Assembly (NCBI GenBank): GCA_023205875.1
Contig: CP060755.1
Coordinates: forward strand, 1,612,001 to 1,676,000
Length of the DNA stretch: 64,000 nt
Direction of reading: 5' to 3'
Source: Chloropicon primus
Taxonomy: Eukaryota; Chlorophyta; Chloropicophyceae; Chloropicales; Chloropicaceae
Shown: one piece after another, positions 32,532 to 41,540 of the stretch
How positions within the stretch are numbered: position 1 is the stretch's first letter
How the letters are laid out: every line of letters starts with the position of its first letter
The notes under the pieces: model-generated
Told to the model about the DNA's origin: nothing
The model's database searches: none
The model's input: the letters and a program-made list of their open reading frames with translations, nothing else
Translations under genes and position numbers: made by a program

Positions 32532-33311
32532 ATGAAGATAGGGACGTGCGAGGCCCCGAGAGGGCTGGAGGTGGAGAGGGGGGAGAGGGAGTGGGGGCGG
32601 GAGATGGTGGGGACGAGGTTTGCGCCCTCGCTCCTGGCCAAGGTGGGTGTGGCGAGGGGGAAGGCCTGCGTGGCGTCCGTCGCCAACGAAGCCGCCCAGC
32701 AGGCGTCGACCAACGCCGCGAGGTCCACCCCCCCGAACCTCCCGCTCGCCCAGAAGATCTCCATCGGGACGCCAGTGACGGGCAAGAAGGCGAAGACCGG
32801 CCCGGTCATGGCGAGTAGGAACGCCAAGGCGGAGAGGTTCAAGGTGTTCCAGGTGATGGGCGACGGGCGGTGCATGTTCCGCGCTCTTGTCATCGGCCTG
32901 GCCCTGACCAAGGGCAAGTTCGTGAGCAAGCGGTCGGAGGAGGCGGAGGCGGACACCCTCCGCATTGCGGCCGCGGAGGCCCTGTGCCGGTCGGCCAGGA
33001 TCCAGGACAGGTACGCCGACTCCGCCTTCACCGTGAAGAGCGAGTACGGCTCCGTGGATAACTACTGCGAGCTCGTGAAGACGCCGGACTTTTGGGGCGG
33101 GAACGCGGAGCTCATGGTCCTTTCGGACATGCTGGAGCAGCCCATCGTCGTGTACAGGCCGGAGAGGGAGGCGAGAGGCAAGGGGAAGGGGTTTGTCCCC
33201 TACGTGTACTACGGCACCGAGTACCTCAGGGAGACCGCCAAGGGGAAGGTCAAGAAGCCCGTGAACCTCCTGTACTCCAAGGGTAACCACTACGACCTCC
33301 TCGTGAAGTGA
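32532..33311 (+). CDS. OTU-family cysteine protease (deubiquitinase)
   Basis: 259 residues from the ATG at 32532. The OTU core starts at about residue 100: [12 protein letters not shown] carries Asp111 and the catalytic Cys114, and NHYDLLVK at the very end carries His253. Between them, [20 protein letters not shown] and [14 protein letters not shown] match the usual OTU spacing. The first 95 residues are a basic, Ala-rich leader that could target an organelle. OTU enzymes remove ubiquitin or related chains. The last seven codons and the stop lie inside the 1,395-bp duplication, whose second copy repeats them after the phospholipase gene. It is head to head with DEG9 (140 bases). Confidence 0.9.
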   Translation: MKIGTCEAPRGLEVERGEREWGREMVGTRFAPSLLAKVGVARGKACVASVANEAAQQASTNAARSTPPNLPLAQKISIGTPVTGKKAKTGPVMASRNAKAERFKVFQVMGDGRCMFRALVIGLALTKGKFVSKRSEEAEADTLRIAAAEALCRSARIQDRYADSAFTVKSEYGSVDNYCELVKTPDFWGGNAELMVLSDMLEQPIVVYRPEREARGKGKGFVPYVYYGTEYLRETAKGKVKKPVNLLYSKGNHYDLLVK

Positions 33312-33806
33312 CTGCTCTTGGCGTGGGTGCCTACAGAGGGAATTGAGAATATACCGGTGATGTGACAACCTTTTTTGTGACATAATCTTTTCCGTGTTCG
33401 TCTTTTCCCGTGCCGCATGGATTGTCTTCGTCGATATCGATCGAACATGTCATGGATGGATGGATGGATGGATGGAGGGCCTCCAGCCTCCTTTCCTTTC
33501 CTTCCCGGCCCACAGATCAGATCTTTTCCCTTTCCCCTCCCTTCCCTCTCCGAACGAACGTTATTCAATCAAATAACGAATAACGTACGAAATTTGGTTT
33601 TGGAGGCGGGCAGAGGAGACCACAGCACTCGGGCGGCAAAAAGGCGCGTCCACAGGCGTTGCCGCAGGAGGACGCGGAGGACGCAGGGTTTGCCTCGTCT
33701 CACTCCCGCCCTGGGTCATTCTCAACAGGGAAGGGTAGCGCACGACGCGACCACGAAGAGGAAGAGGAAGAGGTCTCGGTCGATTGAGCGACACCATACA
33801 CAAGCG
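33312..33806. other. spacer after OTU gene, inside repeat copy 1
   Basis: 495 bases. Contains the 3' end of the OTU transcript, a six-unit ATGG microsatellite (33452-33475), a pyrimidine-rich tract (33485-33550) and probably the promoter of the 274-aa gene. The frame of that gene stays open up to an ATG at 33417, but that extension is low-complexity (MDGWMDGG) and is not preferred. Confidence 0.55.
33452..33475. repeat. ATGG microsatellite (copy 1)
   Basis: Six tandem ATGG units. Confidence 0.9.
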
Positions 33807-34631
33807 ATGTGCAGCACGGTCGCTCGTCGAAGCGGCCTCCGTCCTCTGGACTTGAACAACCCCAACAAGATCTGCAGGGAGGTTCTCTCGGAGCTTCGGG
33901 GGAGGCCTGACGCGACGCGGGTCAATCACCTGAAGACCATCTTCGACGCGGCCGAGTCCATCAAAGTGCTGACGTGCAACCACTGCGTCGAGTGCTGCAA
34001 CCCGCCGCTCTGCACGGAGGCGGACGGGAGGGAGCTGGCGTCGCTGGAGCACTTGAGGGGAGTCGTCCACCACGCCGCGCCGAACGTGAGGTCACAGAGG
34101 GTGGGAATGCCTCCCCTCACCGCACCGGACGCCGCGAGCGTGGACGCCGCCCCCTCGGCGCTCTGGCGGAGGAGGGCGGGGGCCCGCGGGGGCCTTCGGC
34201 GGCTGGCGCTGCCCGACTCGTACACGAACATACCGAGGATTTTCCAGGAAATCCTCCTGGTGAGCGACAGCGCGCGGAGGACGACGACTCCTCTCGCACG
34301 GCTCTTGCCGAGGAGCGTCGGCGAGGAGAACGTCCCGCCTCGACAGCGGAAGAGCGGGAAGAGGAAGAGGTCCCTCGCCGAGATCGAGACGAAGGACGTG
34401 AGTTTCTCCAGGAGCCAGAGCCTCTGCTCCGACTTCTCGACGGAGTTCCGCTTCGAGGGCGTCGCGGACGGGTCCCCGGATTCCGTGGGGACTCTCTCGA
34501 ACCAGAATCCGGGGGAGAGGGAGTGCCAACCCGCCAAGCTCAGACTGAAGGGGATCCTGGCCTCTTACCGCATGCTCTCGCACATGATGGAGCTCGGCAA
34601 GGCGCTTGGGACGGTCGCTGCGCGGCACTAA
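33807..34631 (+). CDS. uncharacterised Cys-cluster protein, copy 1
   Basis: 274 residues from the ATG at 33807 (an upstream in-frame ATG at 33417 would give 404). An N-terminal segment (NPNKICREVLSELRGRPDAT, then VNHLKTIFDAAESIKVLT) looks helical. A tight cysteine cluster CNHCVECCNPPLC (Cys57, 60, 63, 64, 69) could bind zinc. The middle is Arg/Ala-rich and disordered. RQRKSGKRKRSL near 180-190 resembles a nuclear localisation signal, and the C terminus LKGILASYRMLSHMMELGKA is a predicted helix. I do not recognise the family. An apparently identical second copy is at 39304-40128. Confidence 0.65.
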   Translation: MCSTVARRSGLRPLDLNNPNKICREVLSELRGRPDATRVNHLKTIFDAAESIKVLTCNHCVECCNPPLCTEADGRELASLEHLRGVVHHAAPNVRSQRVGMPPLTAPDAASVDAAPSALWRRRAGARGGLRRLALPDSYTNIPRIFQEILLVSDSARRTTTPLARLLPRSVGEENVPPRQRKSGKRKRSLAEIETKDVSFSRSQSLCSDFSTEFRFEGVADGSPDSVGTLSNQNPGERECQPAKLRLKGILASYRMLSHMMELGKALGTVAARH

Positions 34632-34989
34632 GTGAGGGGCCGCCCGGACCACGAGCTGCGATGATCCACGGAAGTGGGTGGATTGAGCCCACACACTTAT
34701 GTAATAATATTTCCCCCATTGGGGCAGAGCGACCTCGTATTAAATCGGTAGCGCACCACACGACACTGTGATTTTTTTTGATTCTGGAAGAGGACACCCT
34801 CCTCCTCCCTCCCCTCCCCCGTGCTCCTCCTCCACCACCCGCTCTCCCCCCTCGCATTCGTTCACCTGGTCCGTCCCCTCATTCATTCTAACGCTCGCTC
34901 GGCTTTTTTTTTTCCTCGTCGACGTCGAGGCGAAGGGAGAGGGGTTTCCCGTCCGCCCTTCGTTCTTTCGTGTTTCCGCGGGGCTGCCG
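34632..34989. other. intergenic region upstream of the phospholipase gene
   Basis: 358 bases. The first 52 belong to the repeat. The rest has an AT-rich stretch (34700-34790) and a pyrimidine-rich leader. The phospholipase frame is open back to 34768 but without an ATG before 34990. Confidence 0.5.
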
Positions 34990-37900
34990 ATGGCGTCGTC
35001 GATCGCGAGGGTCGAGACCCTGCGTCGGGGAGCGCAGGGCGTCACGGTTTCGTGGTCGTGGAAGGGCGTTTCCTCCCCCTCTTCTTCGGCACTCATCACG
35101 GACCTGTACCTCCAGGTGGTCCCTGCGAAGGGCACCGAGTCCCTGCGAAGGGCGGTCGTGGACAAGCTCTTCTCGCGGTGGGTGAGATCCGAGGCCTCGG
35201 AGGACCTACCGACCTCCGCGGGAAATGGCCAGATGATTCACTTCCAGGTGAGCGAAGCGGAGCAGGGGGAGAGGAAGAAGCGCATCACGCTGGTGCCCAA
35301 CTGCACGTACGAGATCTCGATCGGGGTAATCACGAGCGAGCGATACGTCCAGAGGAGCAACGTAAGCCGGGTGAGGTTGGGGTTCGTGGTCCTGTGCGTG
35401 GCGGGGTCCGGGGACCTCTCCAAGTCGAGCCGGAAGTCGAGAAGGTTGGATCTCGGCCGGAGCTCCCTCCTGTGCAGGGCGACGACGACGGTGGAGCCCC
35501 CTTCCACCAGGCTGTCGGGCGCCACGAGAGATCCGAGGGGGGAAGCGAGTTGGCACGACGAGGAGGGCGTCAAGCTGGCCGCGTCCTCGTCCTCTGCTGG
35601 CGACCACGAGCTCAGCAACTCCTGGAACCAAGCCCAGGGGCTCAGCATCACGGCGCTCCGGATGGGGGACTTGGAGCCCGTGTACCACAAATGCTTCTCG
35701 ACGTACGACTACCGAGACGATTTCGTGAGCTCCTCGGCAGTGGCCCAGCTCTACACGGAGCTCTCGGAGGTCGGGCGCATCCGGGAGATCATGAGCTCGA
35801 AGGAAGAGAAACATCTGTGGGTCATCGCCTCCTGCGGGGGTTGGGAGGTGTCGAGCAAGTCCAAGCAGCTCGGGAGTTTGCTGTCGAACTTCGTGCTGGA
35901 CCTGGGAGCCTCCGAGGAGGAGGCCAAGAATCTTTCTGAGGCCTCTTTGCGGAAGGGCTCCGCCTCGGGCAGGGGGTGCAGGCCCTTTGCCTTCGTGGGG
36001 GCGTCGCCCGTCTCGTCCACCAGAGCGTTTTTGCTGCCCGAGTGGGCGAAGAACGGCTACACGGATGCGGAGATTCAAGTCTGCCTCTCTTTTGACGAGG
36101 ACAACTGGTTTCCTGCTTTCAAGAGGACGGGAGGCCACTGGCAAGTTTGGACCGGAGTCCCTGAGGAGGCCAGGAGCGACAAGACATTCGAGAGAGTGCG
36201 CACCTCCAACGACTTGAAACTGAGAAGGAACCACGTCGTCATCAACGAGCTGGAGGAGATCTGCAAGCACTTTGCGCACCTGTCGGACGACCGAAGCTTC
36301 GTGCCCTTCGACCTTACCCAGTTCCTTCACATCATTTTTGACATGATCAAGGGCTACGATTACGGAAAAGACCCCGCTGGGCCCAAGGGGAGCGACGCGA
36401 TCGAAGGCGAAAGCCCTTCCCTTGGAATCCACGACCCAGAATGCCCCTCCCCGCGAGCATTCATGGGTGCGGTGGCTTGCCTGTCAGTCGAGCTGGAGTC
36501 TGTCCTCACGAAATTGCTGCAGAACTTTCCCCAACTCGCGTGCCAGTTGGTGGAGGCAGGAGCCGTCGAATTCTTGGTCGCCCGGATCAGCATGCACTGC
36601 GGATTCAGCAAAAGCGGGACGGCCAACAGCCTTCGGCTCTTGGTCGCTTTGGCTTCGGAGAAGATCGAGGAAGCTTTCTCTCCCAGGAAGCATTCGGGTG
36701 ATGGCTGCCCGATGTTGCTGGAGTACTCCAAGAATGCGCAGCCTCGATTGCTGGCGGAGATCCACCGCAGGGGGGGGGTCCTCGCGGCGTCCGTGAATTT
36801 TGAACGCTACTGGGTAGAGGCCGCCCACTCTGAGAATCCTTTGCCAGACTACGGACTGATGCAGAGGTTAGCTGTGTTCATGCTTCAAGTTGCAGAGATG
36901 AGAACGTCCGTGGTGAGCATCTCCTTCTCACGCGAAAATCGTTTCGGGGAAAGACAGAGCTTTGCCGTGAATGCCATCCAGTCCAGACTTCCCATCTCCC
37001 CGAAGTGCAAGGTTGTTCACCCAAAGGGCAAGGTGGTGGTGGCAGACGTGACTTTCATGCAGAATCAATTCGAGCCAGAGAAGGTCCAGGCATGGGGGCC
37101 GGGCTGGGCGAGCAGCGGGGAGCTGCTGGGTTTCTCCGACCCCTGCCTCTGCCTGTTCAAGGACTCCGTTGTCGTCATCCCCGCCGCGAGGGACTGGAAC
37201 ACGCATTGCGCCATTGTACTCCAAGCATGTCGGCTCGTCTGGATAGCCGGCTGCGCTGGAGCAGTCGGGGTGGTTTTTGTTTGGCCGGGGCCGCTGGTCC
37301 AGCAAATGTACCCGAACCTGAACTTCTCCCACCTCACAGAGATTCCCGCTTACATCGTCCCGTCGTCGTCGGAGATCTCCGGAGTCGTGGAAGGAATCCC
37401 CGGTGATGGAGCGGTGGCGGAAATGTCTTTGCTCTACAGCGCGGATGACCGCAAGCAGGCGCTAGAATACGAAGTTCTCGCGCAAGAGGAGGGGCTGTCG
37501 TCCACGGCAACACAACTCTGGGAGGAGTTCTCCATCTGCCTGAAGAGAATTTTGTGCTGTGCGCCGGAATGCTATGAGGACAAGAAAAGGCCGATAAGGG
37601 TGCTGACTCTAGATGGAGGTGGCGCGAAGGGCATCAGCACGATCTGCATGCTGAAGGAGATATCCAAGGCAATCGAAGACGAAGAAGTGGGGGGAAATCG
37701 GTCCAAGGATCGCCAGAAGAGGAGTCTGGCACAGCATTTTGATTTGGTCGTTGGAACGAGTGCGGGAGGCATCATCGCCATGGCGCTGGGTTCCGGCATG
37801 GCCCTCGATGAAATGGAGAACTTCTTCAACAAGAGCGTGCGCGAAATCTTCGCTTCGAGGGACACCTACTGGGACCAGCTTCAGCGAGGTCCAGGAGCTT

Positions 37901-38742
37901 CTGCTGCCAGGCGACTCGAGGAGCTGATAAAGGAAGAGTGGCCAAAGAGGACCCCATTCCCCTGCTCAGCCGACTCGCCTTCTGTAAGCATACCGTATCA
38001 CCGGCCGCAAAAGAATTCTGGGGACCTTCCAGGCATTTGCATGCTGACCACGCTCGTGTCCCGGGAGCCCAGTCGATGTTGCATGCTGAAGAGCTACATC
38101 TCAAACGGTGATCACAGTATTCCTTACCTTCCGGCGGTTCATAGGGCGACCATCCTGCAGTGCATTCGTGCTACCAGCGCGGCTCCCTATTACCTTGAAG
38201 AGCAGCTGTGCCACAAGGACGTGTGCACGGGAAAGTTTTACTCAAGTGATGATACCAGTAGTGTGGACTTGGGCTCAGTCCCTAAGTTGAAGACAGAGTC
38301 CTTCCTGGATTCCGTCCACCTTGAGCCCGTCATAAGCACTTACAGATTCGTTGACGGCGCCATTTCGGTCAATAACCCGACCTGCGCCGCAATCTTAGAA
38401 GCCAGAGCTCTTTACCCCGACCACCCGCTGGTCATCGTGTCCCTTGGGACTGGCAATGGCCTAGCACGCGTGCCCATCAAGACCTATCCGGCCGGGGTTG
38501 GCGTCGTCCTGCAAAATTTAATTACTAGCGTGTCTGATGTCAGCCTCGCAGACTCGTTCGCAGAGCATATGGTTGGGAAGGAGGATGCCTACTTTCGCTT
38601 CTGCCCCACTGGAGACTGCTTCAACGCGGACCTGGGAACGAAGGATCCCGAGGTGTTGTCTCTCATGCAGGCGGAGGCGAAAGCGTACATGAAGCGTCCC
38701 GGCGTGAGGGCAAAGCTCCAAGAGTTGTTGTGTCTGCTCTGA
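34990..38742 (+). CDS. large patatin-like phospholipase (iPLA2/plant PLA-I type)
   Basis: 1,250 residues, single exon. The C-terminal third is a patatin domain: oxyanion loop LTLDGGGAKGIS, nucleophile Ser924 in GTSAGG, and Asp1122 in FVDGAISVNNP, so the Ser-Asp dyad is intact. Such enzymes release fatty acids from membrane lipids. The first 130 residues resemble a fibronectin-III-like beta domain (VTVSWSWKG ... TYEISIGVITS). Residues about 495-570 look like armadillo helices (LLQNFPQLACQLVEAGAVEF, SLRLLVALASEKIEEAF), as in plant PLA-I. The gene sits exactly between the two 1.4-kb repeats. Confidence 0.85.
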   Translation: MASSIARVETLRRGAQGVTVSWSWKGVSSPSSSALITDLYLQVVPAKGTESLRRAVVDKLFSRWVRSEASEDLPTSAGNGQMIHFQVSEAEQGERKKRITLVPNCTYEISIGVITSERYVQRSNVSRVRLGFVVLCVAGSGDLSKSSRKSRRLDLGRSSLLCRATTTVEPPSTRLSGATRDPRGEASWHDEEGVKLAASSSSAGDHELSNSWNQAQGLSITALRMGDLEPVYHKCFSTYDYRDDFVSSSAVAQLYTELSEVGRIREIMSSKEEKHLWVIASCGGWEVSSKSKQLGSLLSNFVLDLGASEEEAKNLSEASLRKGSASGRGCRPFAFVGASPVSSTRAFLLPEWAKNGYTDAEIQVCLSFDEDNWFPAFKRTGGHWQVWTGVPEEARSDKTFERVRTSNDLKLRRNHVVINELEEICKHFAHLSDDRSFVPFDLTQFLHIIFDMIKGYDYGKDPAGPKGSDAIEGESPSLGIHDPECPSPRAFMGAVACLSVELESVLTKLLQNFPQLACQLVEAGAVEFLVARISMHCGFSKSGTANSLRLLVALASEKIEEAFSPRKHSGDGCPMLLEYSKNAQPRLLAEIHRRGGVLAASVNFERYWVEAAHSENPLPDYGLMQRLAVFMLQVAEMRTSVVSISFSRENRFGERQSFAVNAIQSRLPISPKCKVVHPKGKVVVADVTFMQNQFEPEKVQAWGPGWASSGELLGFSDPCLCLFKDSVVVIPAARDWNTHCAIVLQACRLVWIAGCAGAVGVVFVWPGPLVQQMYPNLNFSHLTEIPAYIVPSSSEISGVVEGIPGDGAVAEMSLLYSADDRKQALEYEVLAQEEGLSSTATQLWEEFSICLKRILCCAPECYEDKKRPIRVLTLDGGGAKGISTICMLKEISKAIEDEEVGGNRSKDRQKRSLAQHFDLVVGTSAGGIIAMALGSGMALDEMENFFNKSVREIFASRDTYWDQLQRGPGASAARRLEELIKEEWPKRTPFPCSADSPSVSIPYHRPQKNSGDLPGICMLTTLVSREPSRCCMLKSYISNGDHSIPYLPAVHRATILQCIRATSAAPYYLEEQLCHKDVCTGKFYSSDDTSSVDLGSVPKLKTESFLDSVHLEPVISTYRFVDGAISVNNPTCAAILEARALYPDHPLVIVSLGTGNGLARVPIKTYPAGVGVVLQNLITSVSDVSLADSFAEHMVGKEDAYFRFCPTGDCFNADLGTKDPEVLSLMQAEAKAYMKRPGVRAKLQELLCLL

Positions 38743-38785
38743 GCTGGGAATACACTACTCCGCATGCGCTCCAGGAGCGTCCTGT

Positions 38786-38808
38786 ACTACGACCTCCTCG
38801 TGAAGTGA
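38786..38808 (+). pseudogene. stranded 3' tail of the OTU gene
   Basis: Last seven codons plus stop of the OTU protease, copied with the duplication. Too short to code for anything, but it marks the direction of the duplication. Confidence 0.85.
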
Positions 38809-38948
38809 CTGCTCTTGGCGTGGGTGCCTACAGAGGGAATTGAGAATATACCGGTGATGTGACAACCTTTTTTGTGACATAATCTTTTCCGTGTTCGTCT
38901 TTTCCCGTGCCGCATGGATTGTCTTCGTCGATATCGATCGAACATGTC

Positions 38949-38972
38949 ATGGATGGATGGATGGATGGATGG
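38949..38972. repeat. ATGG microsatellite (copy 2)
   Basis: Six ATGG units, same count as in copy 1. Microsatellites change quickly, so the equal count supports a very recent copy or an assembly duplicate. Confidence 0.9.
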
Positions 38973-39303
38973 AGGGCCTCCAGCCTCCTTTCCTTTCCTT
39001 CCCGGCCCACAGATCAGATCTTTTCCCTTTCCCCTCCCTTCCCTCTCCGAACGAACGTTATTCAATCAAATAACGAATAACGTACGAAATTTGGTTTTGG
39101 AGGCGGGCAGAGGAGACCACAGCACTCGGGCGGCAAAAAGGCGCGTCCACAGGCGTTGCCGCAGGAGGACGCGGAGGACGCAGGGTTTGCCTCGTCTCAC
39201 TCCCGCCCTGGGTCATTCTCAACAGGGAAGGGTAGCGCACGACGCGACCACGAAGAGGAAGAGGAAGAGGTCTCGGTCGATTGAGCGACACCATACACAA
39301 GCG

Positions 39304-40128
39304 ATGTGCAGCACGGTCGCTCGTCGAAGCGGCCTCCGTCCTCTGGACTTGAACAACCCCAACAAGATCTGCAGGGAGGTTCTCTCGGAGCTTCGGGGGA
39401 GGCCTGACGCGACGCGGGTCAATCACCTGAAGACCATCTTCGACGCGGCCGAGTCCATCAAAGTGCTGACGTGCAACCACTGCGTCGAGTGCTGCAACCC
39501 GCCGCTCTGCACGGAGGCGGACGGGAGGGAGCTGGCGTCGCTGGAGCACTTGAGGGGAGTCGTCCACCACGCCGCGCCGAACGTGAGGTCACAGAGGGTG
39601 GGAATGCCTCCCCTCACCGCACCGGACGCCGCGAGCGTGGACGCCGCCCCCTCGGCGCTCTGGCGGAGGAGGGCGGGGGCCCGCGGGGGCCTTCGGCGGC
39701 TGGCGCTGCCCGACTCGTACACGAACATACCGAGGATTTTCCAGGAAATCCTCCTGGTGAGCGACAGCGCGCGGAGGACGACGACTCCTCTCGCACGGCT
39801 CTTGCCGAGGAGCGTCGGCGAGGAGAACGTCCCGCCTCGACAGCGGAAGAGCGGGAAGAGGAAGAGGTCCCTCGCCGAGATCGAGACGAAGGACGTGAGT
39901 TTCTCCAGGAGCCAGAGCCTCTGCTCCGACTTCTCGACGGAGTTCCGCTTCGAGGGCGTCGCGGACGGGTCCCCGGATTCCGTGGGGACTCTCTCGAACC
40001 AGAATCCGGGGGAGAGGGAGTGCCAACCCGCCAAGCTCAGACTGAAGGGGATCCTGGCCTCTTACCGCATGCTCTCGCACATGATGGAGCTCGGCAAGGC
40101 GCTTGGGACGGTCGCTGCGCGGCACTAA
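39304..40128 (+). CDS. uncharacterised Cys-cluster protein, copy 2
   Basis: 274 residues, identical to the product at 33807-34631, with the same upstream 495 bases, so the promoter is probably copied too. It retains the CNHCVECCNPPLC cluster and the KSGKRKR signal. Only the sequence more than 50 bases after the stop differs from copy 1, so transcripts could be told apart only at their 3' ends. Confidence 0.65.
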   Translation: MCSTVARRSGLRPLDLNNPNKICREVLSELRGRPDATRVNHLKTIFDAAESIKVLTCNHCVECCNPPLCTEADGRELASLEHLRGVVHHAAPNVRSQRVGMPPLTAPDAASVDAAPSALWRRRAGARGGLRRLALPDSYTNIPRIFQEILLVSDSARRTTTPLARLLPRSVGEENVPPRQRKSGKRKRSLAEIETKDVSFSRSQSLCSDFSTEFRFEGVADGSPDSVGTLSNQNPGERECQPAKLRLKGILASYRMLSHMMELGKALGTVAARH

Positions 40129-40394
40129 GTGAGGGGCCGCCCGGACCACGAGCTGCGATGATCCACGGAAGTGGGTGGATGGAAATACACAAAAAATACT
40201 GCCCCCAAGCAGGAGGGGCGGAGCGTGATGAATCGTGAATCAGTATAAAATTACAGTATTATTATTATTTTCAATCGGCTTTGGATCTTTTCTAGCTCCA
40301 GGCAAGGTTGCCGAGCGAGAGTACTCTGGCTCTGCTGGGACGCGAAACACCAGTTTTCTCGAGCAAACTTGACAAGATTGTGTTTGTGGCGAAG

Positions 40395-41401
40395 CTATCC
40401 CGCTTTCTTTCTCGATTTCACAGAGACGTTCAAGATGTCCGGGATGGACACCTGCACGCTCTTCCCCATGGTTGTACACAGGCTGACCGACTTGATGTAG
40501 CCCTGAACGCCACTTCCCTTGACCCCCTTGGGCCTGGCAAGCATGATGGCACTGAAGAAAGCCGCGACGTTATCTACGAGAGCATCTCTGTCCAGGTCAA
40601 CTTTGCCCAGGCCAGCGTGTATCACTGCGCCCTTGTCCTGCCTGAAGTCGACCCTTCCCTTCTTGAACTCGGTTATTGTGGAGACCACGTCGTCCGTCAC
40701 TGTGCCCTTCTTCGGGTTTGGCATGAGACCCTTTGGACCCAAAACCCTTCCAAGCTTGGCAACTTTCGGCATCATGTTAGGAGTCGCCACGAGCTTGTCG
40801 AAATCCAGCATACCTCCCGCAATCTCCTTGATGAGGTCCTCGCCCCCCGCCAAGTCCGCCCCCGCCTCCTGCAAAGGCAAAGGAAACACCAGGAAAATGG
40901 AGTGAGTGGGAGAGTGTGCGAATTGCACAAAGAGGTGGAGACTCACCTTGGCCTTCTCCAGCTTATCGAAGTCGTCCGTGAGCACCGCGACCTTGGTCTG
41001 CTTCCCCGTGCCGTGGGGCAACAGGGCGGAGCCGCGAACAATGTGATCCGACCTAAGTCACAAATGGGAAAGCACAGAATTAGCAAAGTCAGCGATCTGA
41101 ACAGTGAAGCAAAAGCAAAGCAAGGATTTGATACTAACCTCTTCGGGTCCGTCGCGAGGTTGACGTGGACCTCTAGGGTCTCCGTGAACTTGGCCTTCGC
41201 CTCCGCCAGGGCCTTGGAGACGGCTTGGTCGAGGGGGACTGTTTCATCCTTCCTCTCGCCAGCCTGGGTGGCGAACAGAACGGACCCAACCGCGCCGTCC
41301 GCCTTCGACAGGAGGAAGGACGCCGGGACGGTCCTTCCAACGTTGTCGAGGCTCCAGGTCGGTTGGCGCGAGGCACCGAGTCTCAGCAGTCGAGCAAGCA
41401 T
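40395..41401 (-). CDS. bacterial-type ribosomal protein uL1, organellar
   Basis: Three exons: 41139-41401, 40947-41052 and 40395-40868, GT-AG introns of 86 and 78 bases, 280 residues. The family pattern is clear: LLPHGTGKQTKVAVLTDD, the ADLAGGEDLIKEI loop, ATPNMMPKVAKLGRVLGPKG-type core, LMPNPKKGTVT, and VRVDF/KGAVIHAGLGKV. This is the bacterial form of uL1, which builds the mobile L1 stalk. The leader MLARLLRLGASRQPTW is Arg/Leu-rich without acids, as in mitochondrial presequences, so I favour the mitochondrial ribosome over the plastid one. Confidence 0.88.
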
Positions 41402-41540
41402 ATCGCCTCTCCTCTCTTTGTTTTTCTCTCTCAAGCGCTCGCCGGATTTTCCCGGTTGGGAGCCGGAGAGCCGATGAGCGATAGAGGAGGGAGAGCCTTG
41501 AGCAAGGAAGAGTGTCTTTGTTTGGTACAAAAATATATTT

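Larger units (their letters stand above)
33289..34683 (+). repeat. 1,395-bp direct repeat, copy 1
   Basis: This segment and 38786-40180 (offset exactly 5,497) appear identical; all translated frames in both are the same. It begins with the last seven codons of the OTU gene, contains a 495-base spacer with an ATGG repeat, and the whole 274-aa gene plus about 50 bases after its stop. Since the OTU tail is in its natural place here, this is likely the original and the other the derived copy. Confidence 0.95.
38743..39303. other. spacer after phospholipase gene, mostly repeat copy 2
   Basis: 561 bases. The first 43 are unique; from 38786 the sequence is repeat copy 2, including a stranded piece of the OTU gene tail (38786-38808) and a second ATGG microsatellite (38949-38972). 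No additional gene. Confidence 0.6.
38786..40180 (+). repeat. 1,395-bp direct repeat, copy 2
   Basis: Apparently identical to 33289-34683. The left junction comes 43 bases after the phospholipase stop; the right junction runs into the 3' side of the ribosomal protein uL1 gene. No terminal inverted repeats and no target-site duplication are visible, so this is not an obvious transposon. Confidence 0.95.

Noticed and set aside
33417-34631. 404-aa version of the duplicated gene starting at 33417
   Set aside because: The extra 130 residues come from a microsatellite, a pyrimidine tract and basic low-complexity sequence; the ATG at 33807 begins the well-behaved part. Not fully excluded.
33289-40180. 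The 1.4-kb repeats as a transposon or LTR pair
   Set aside because: No terminal inverted repeats, no polymerase, integrase or transposase, no target-site duplication, and the segment begins inside a host gene. The gene between them is an ordinary phospholipase.
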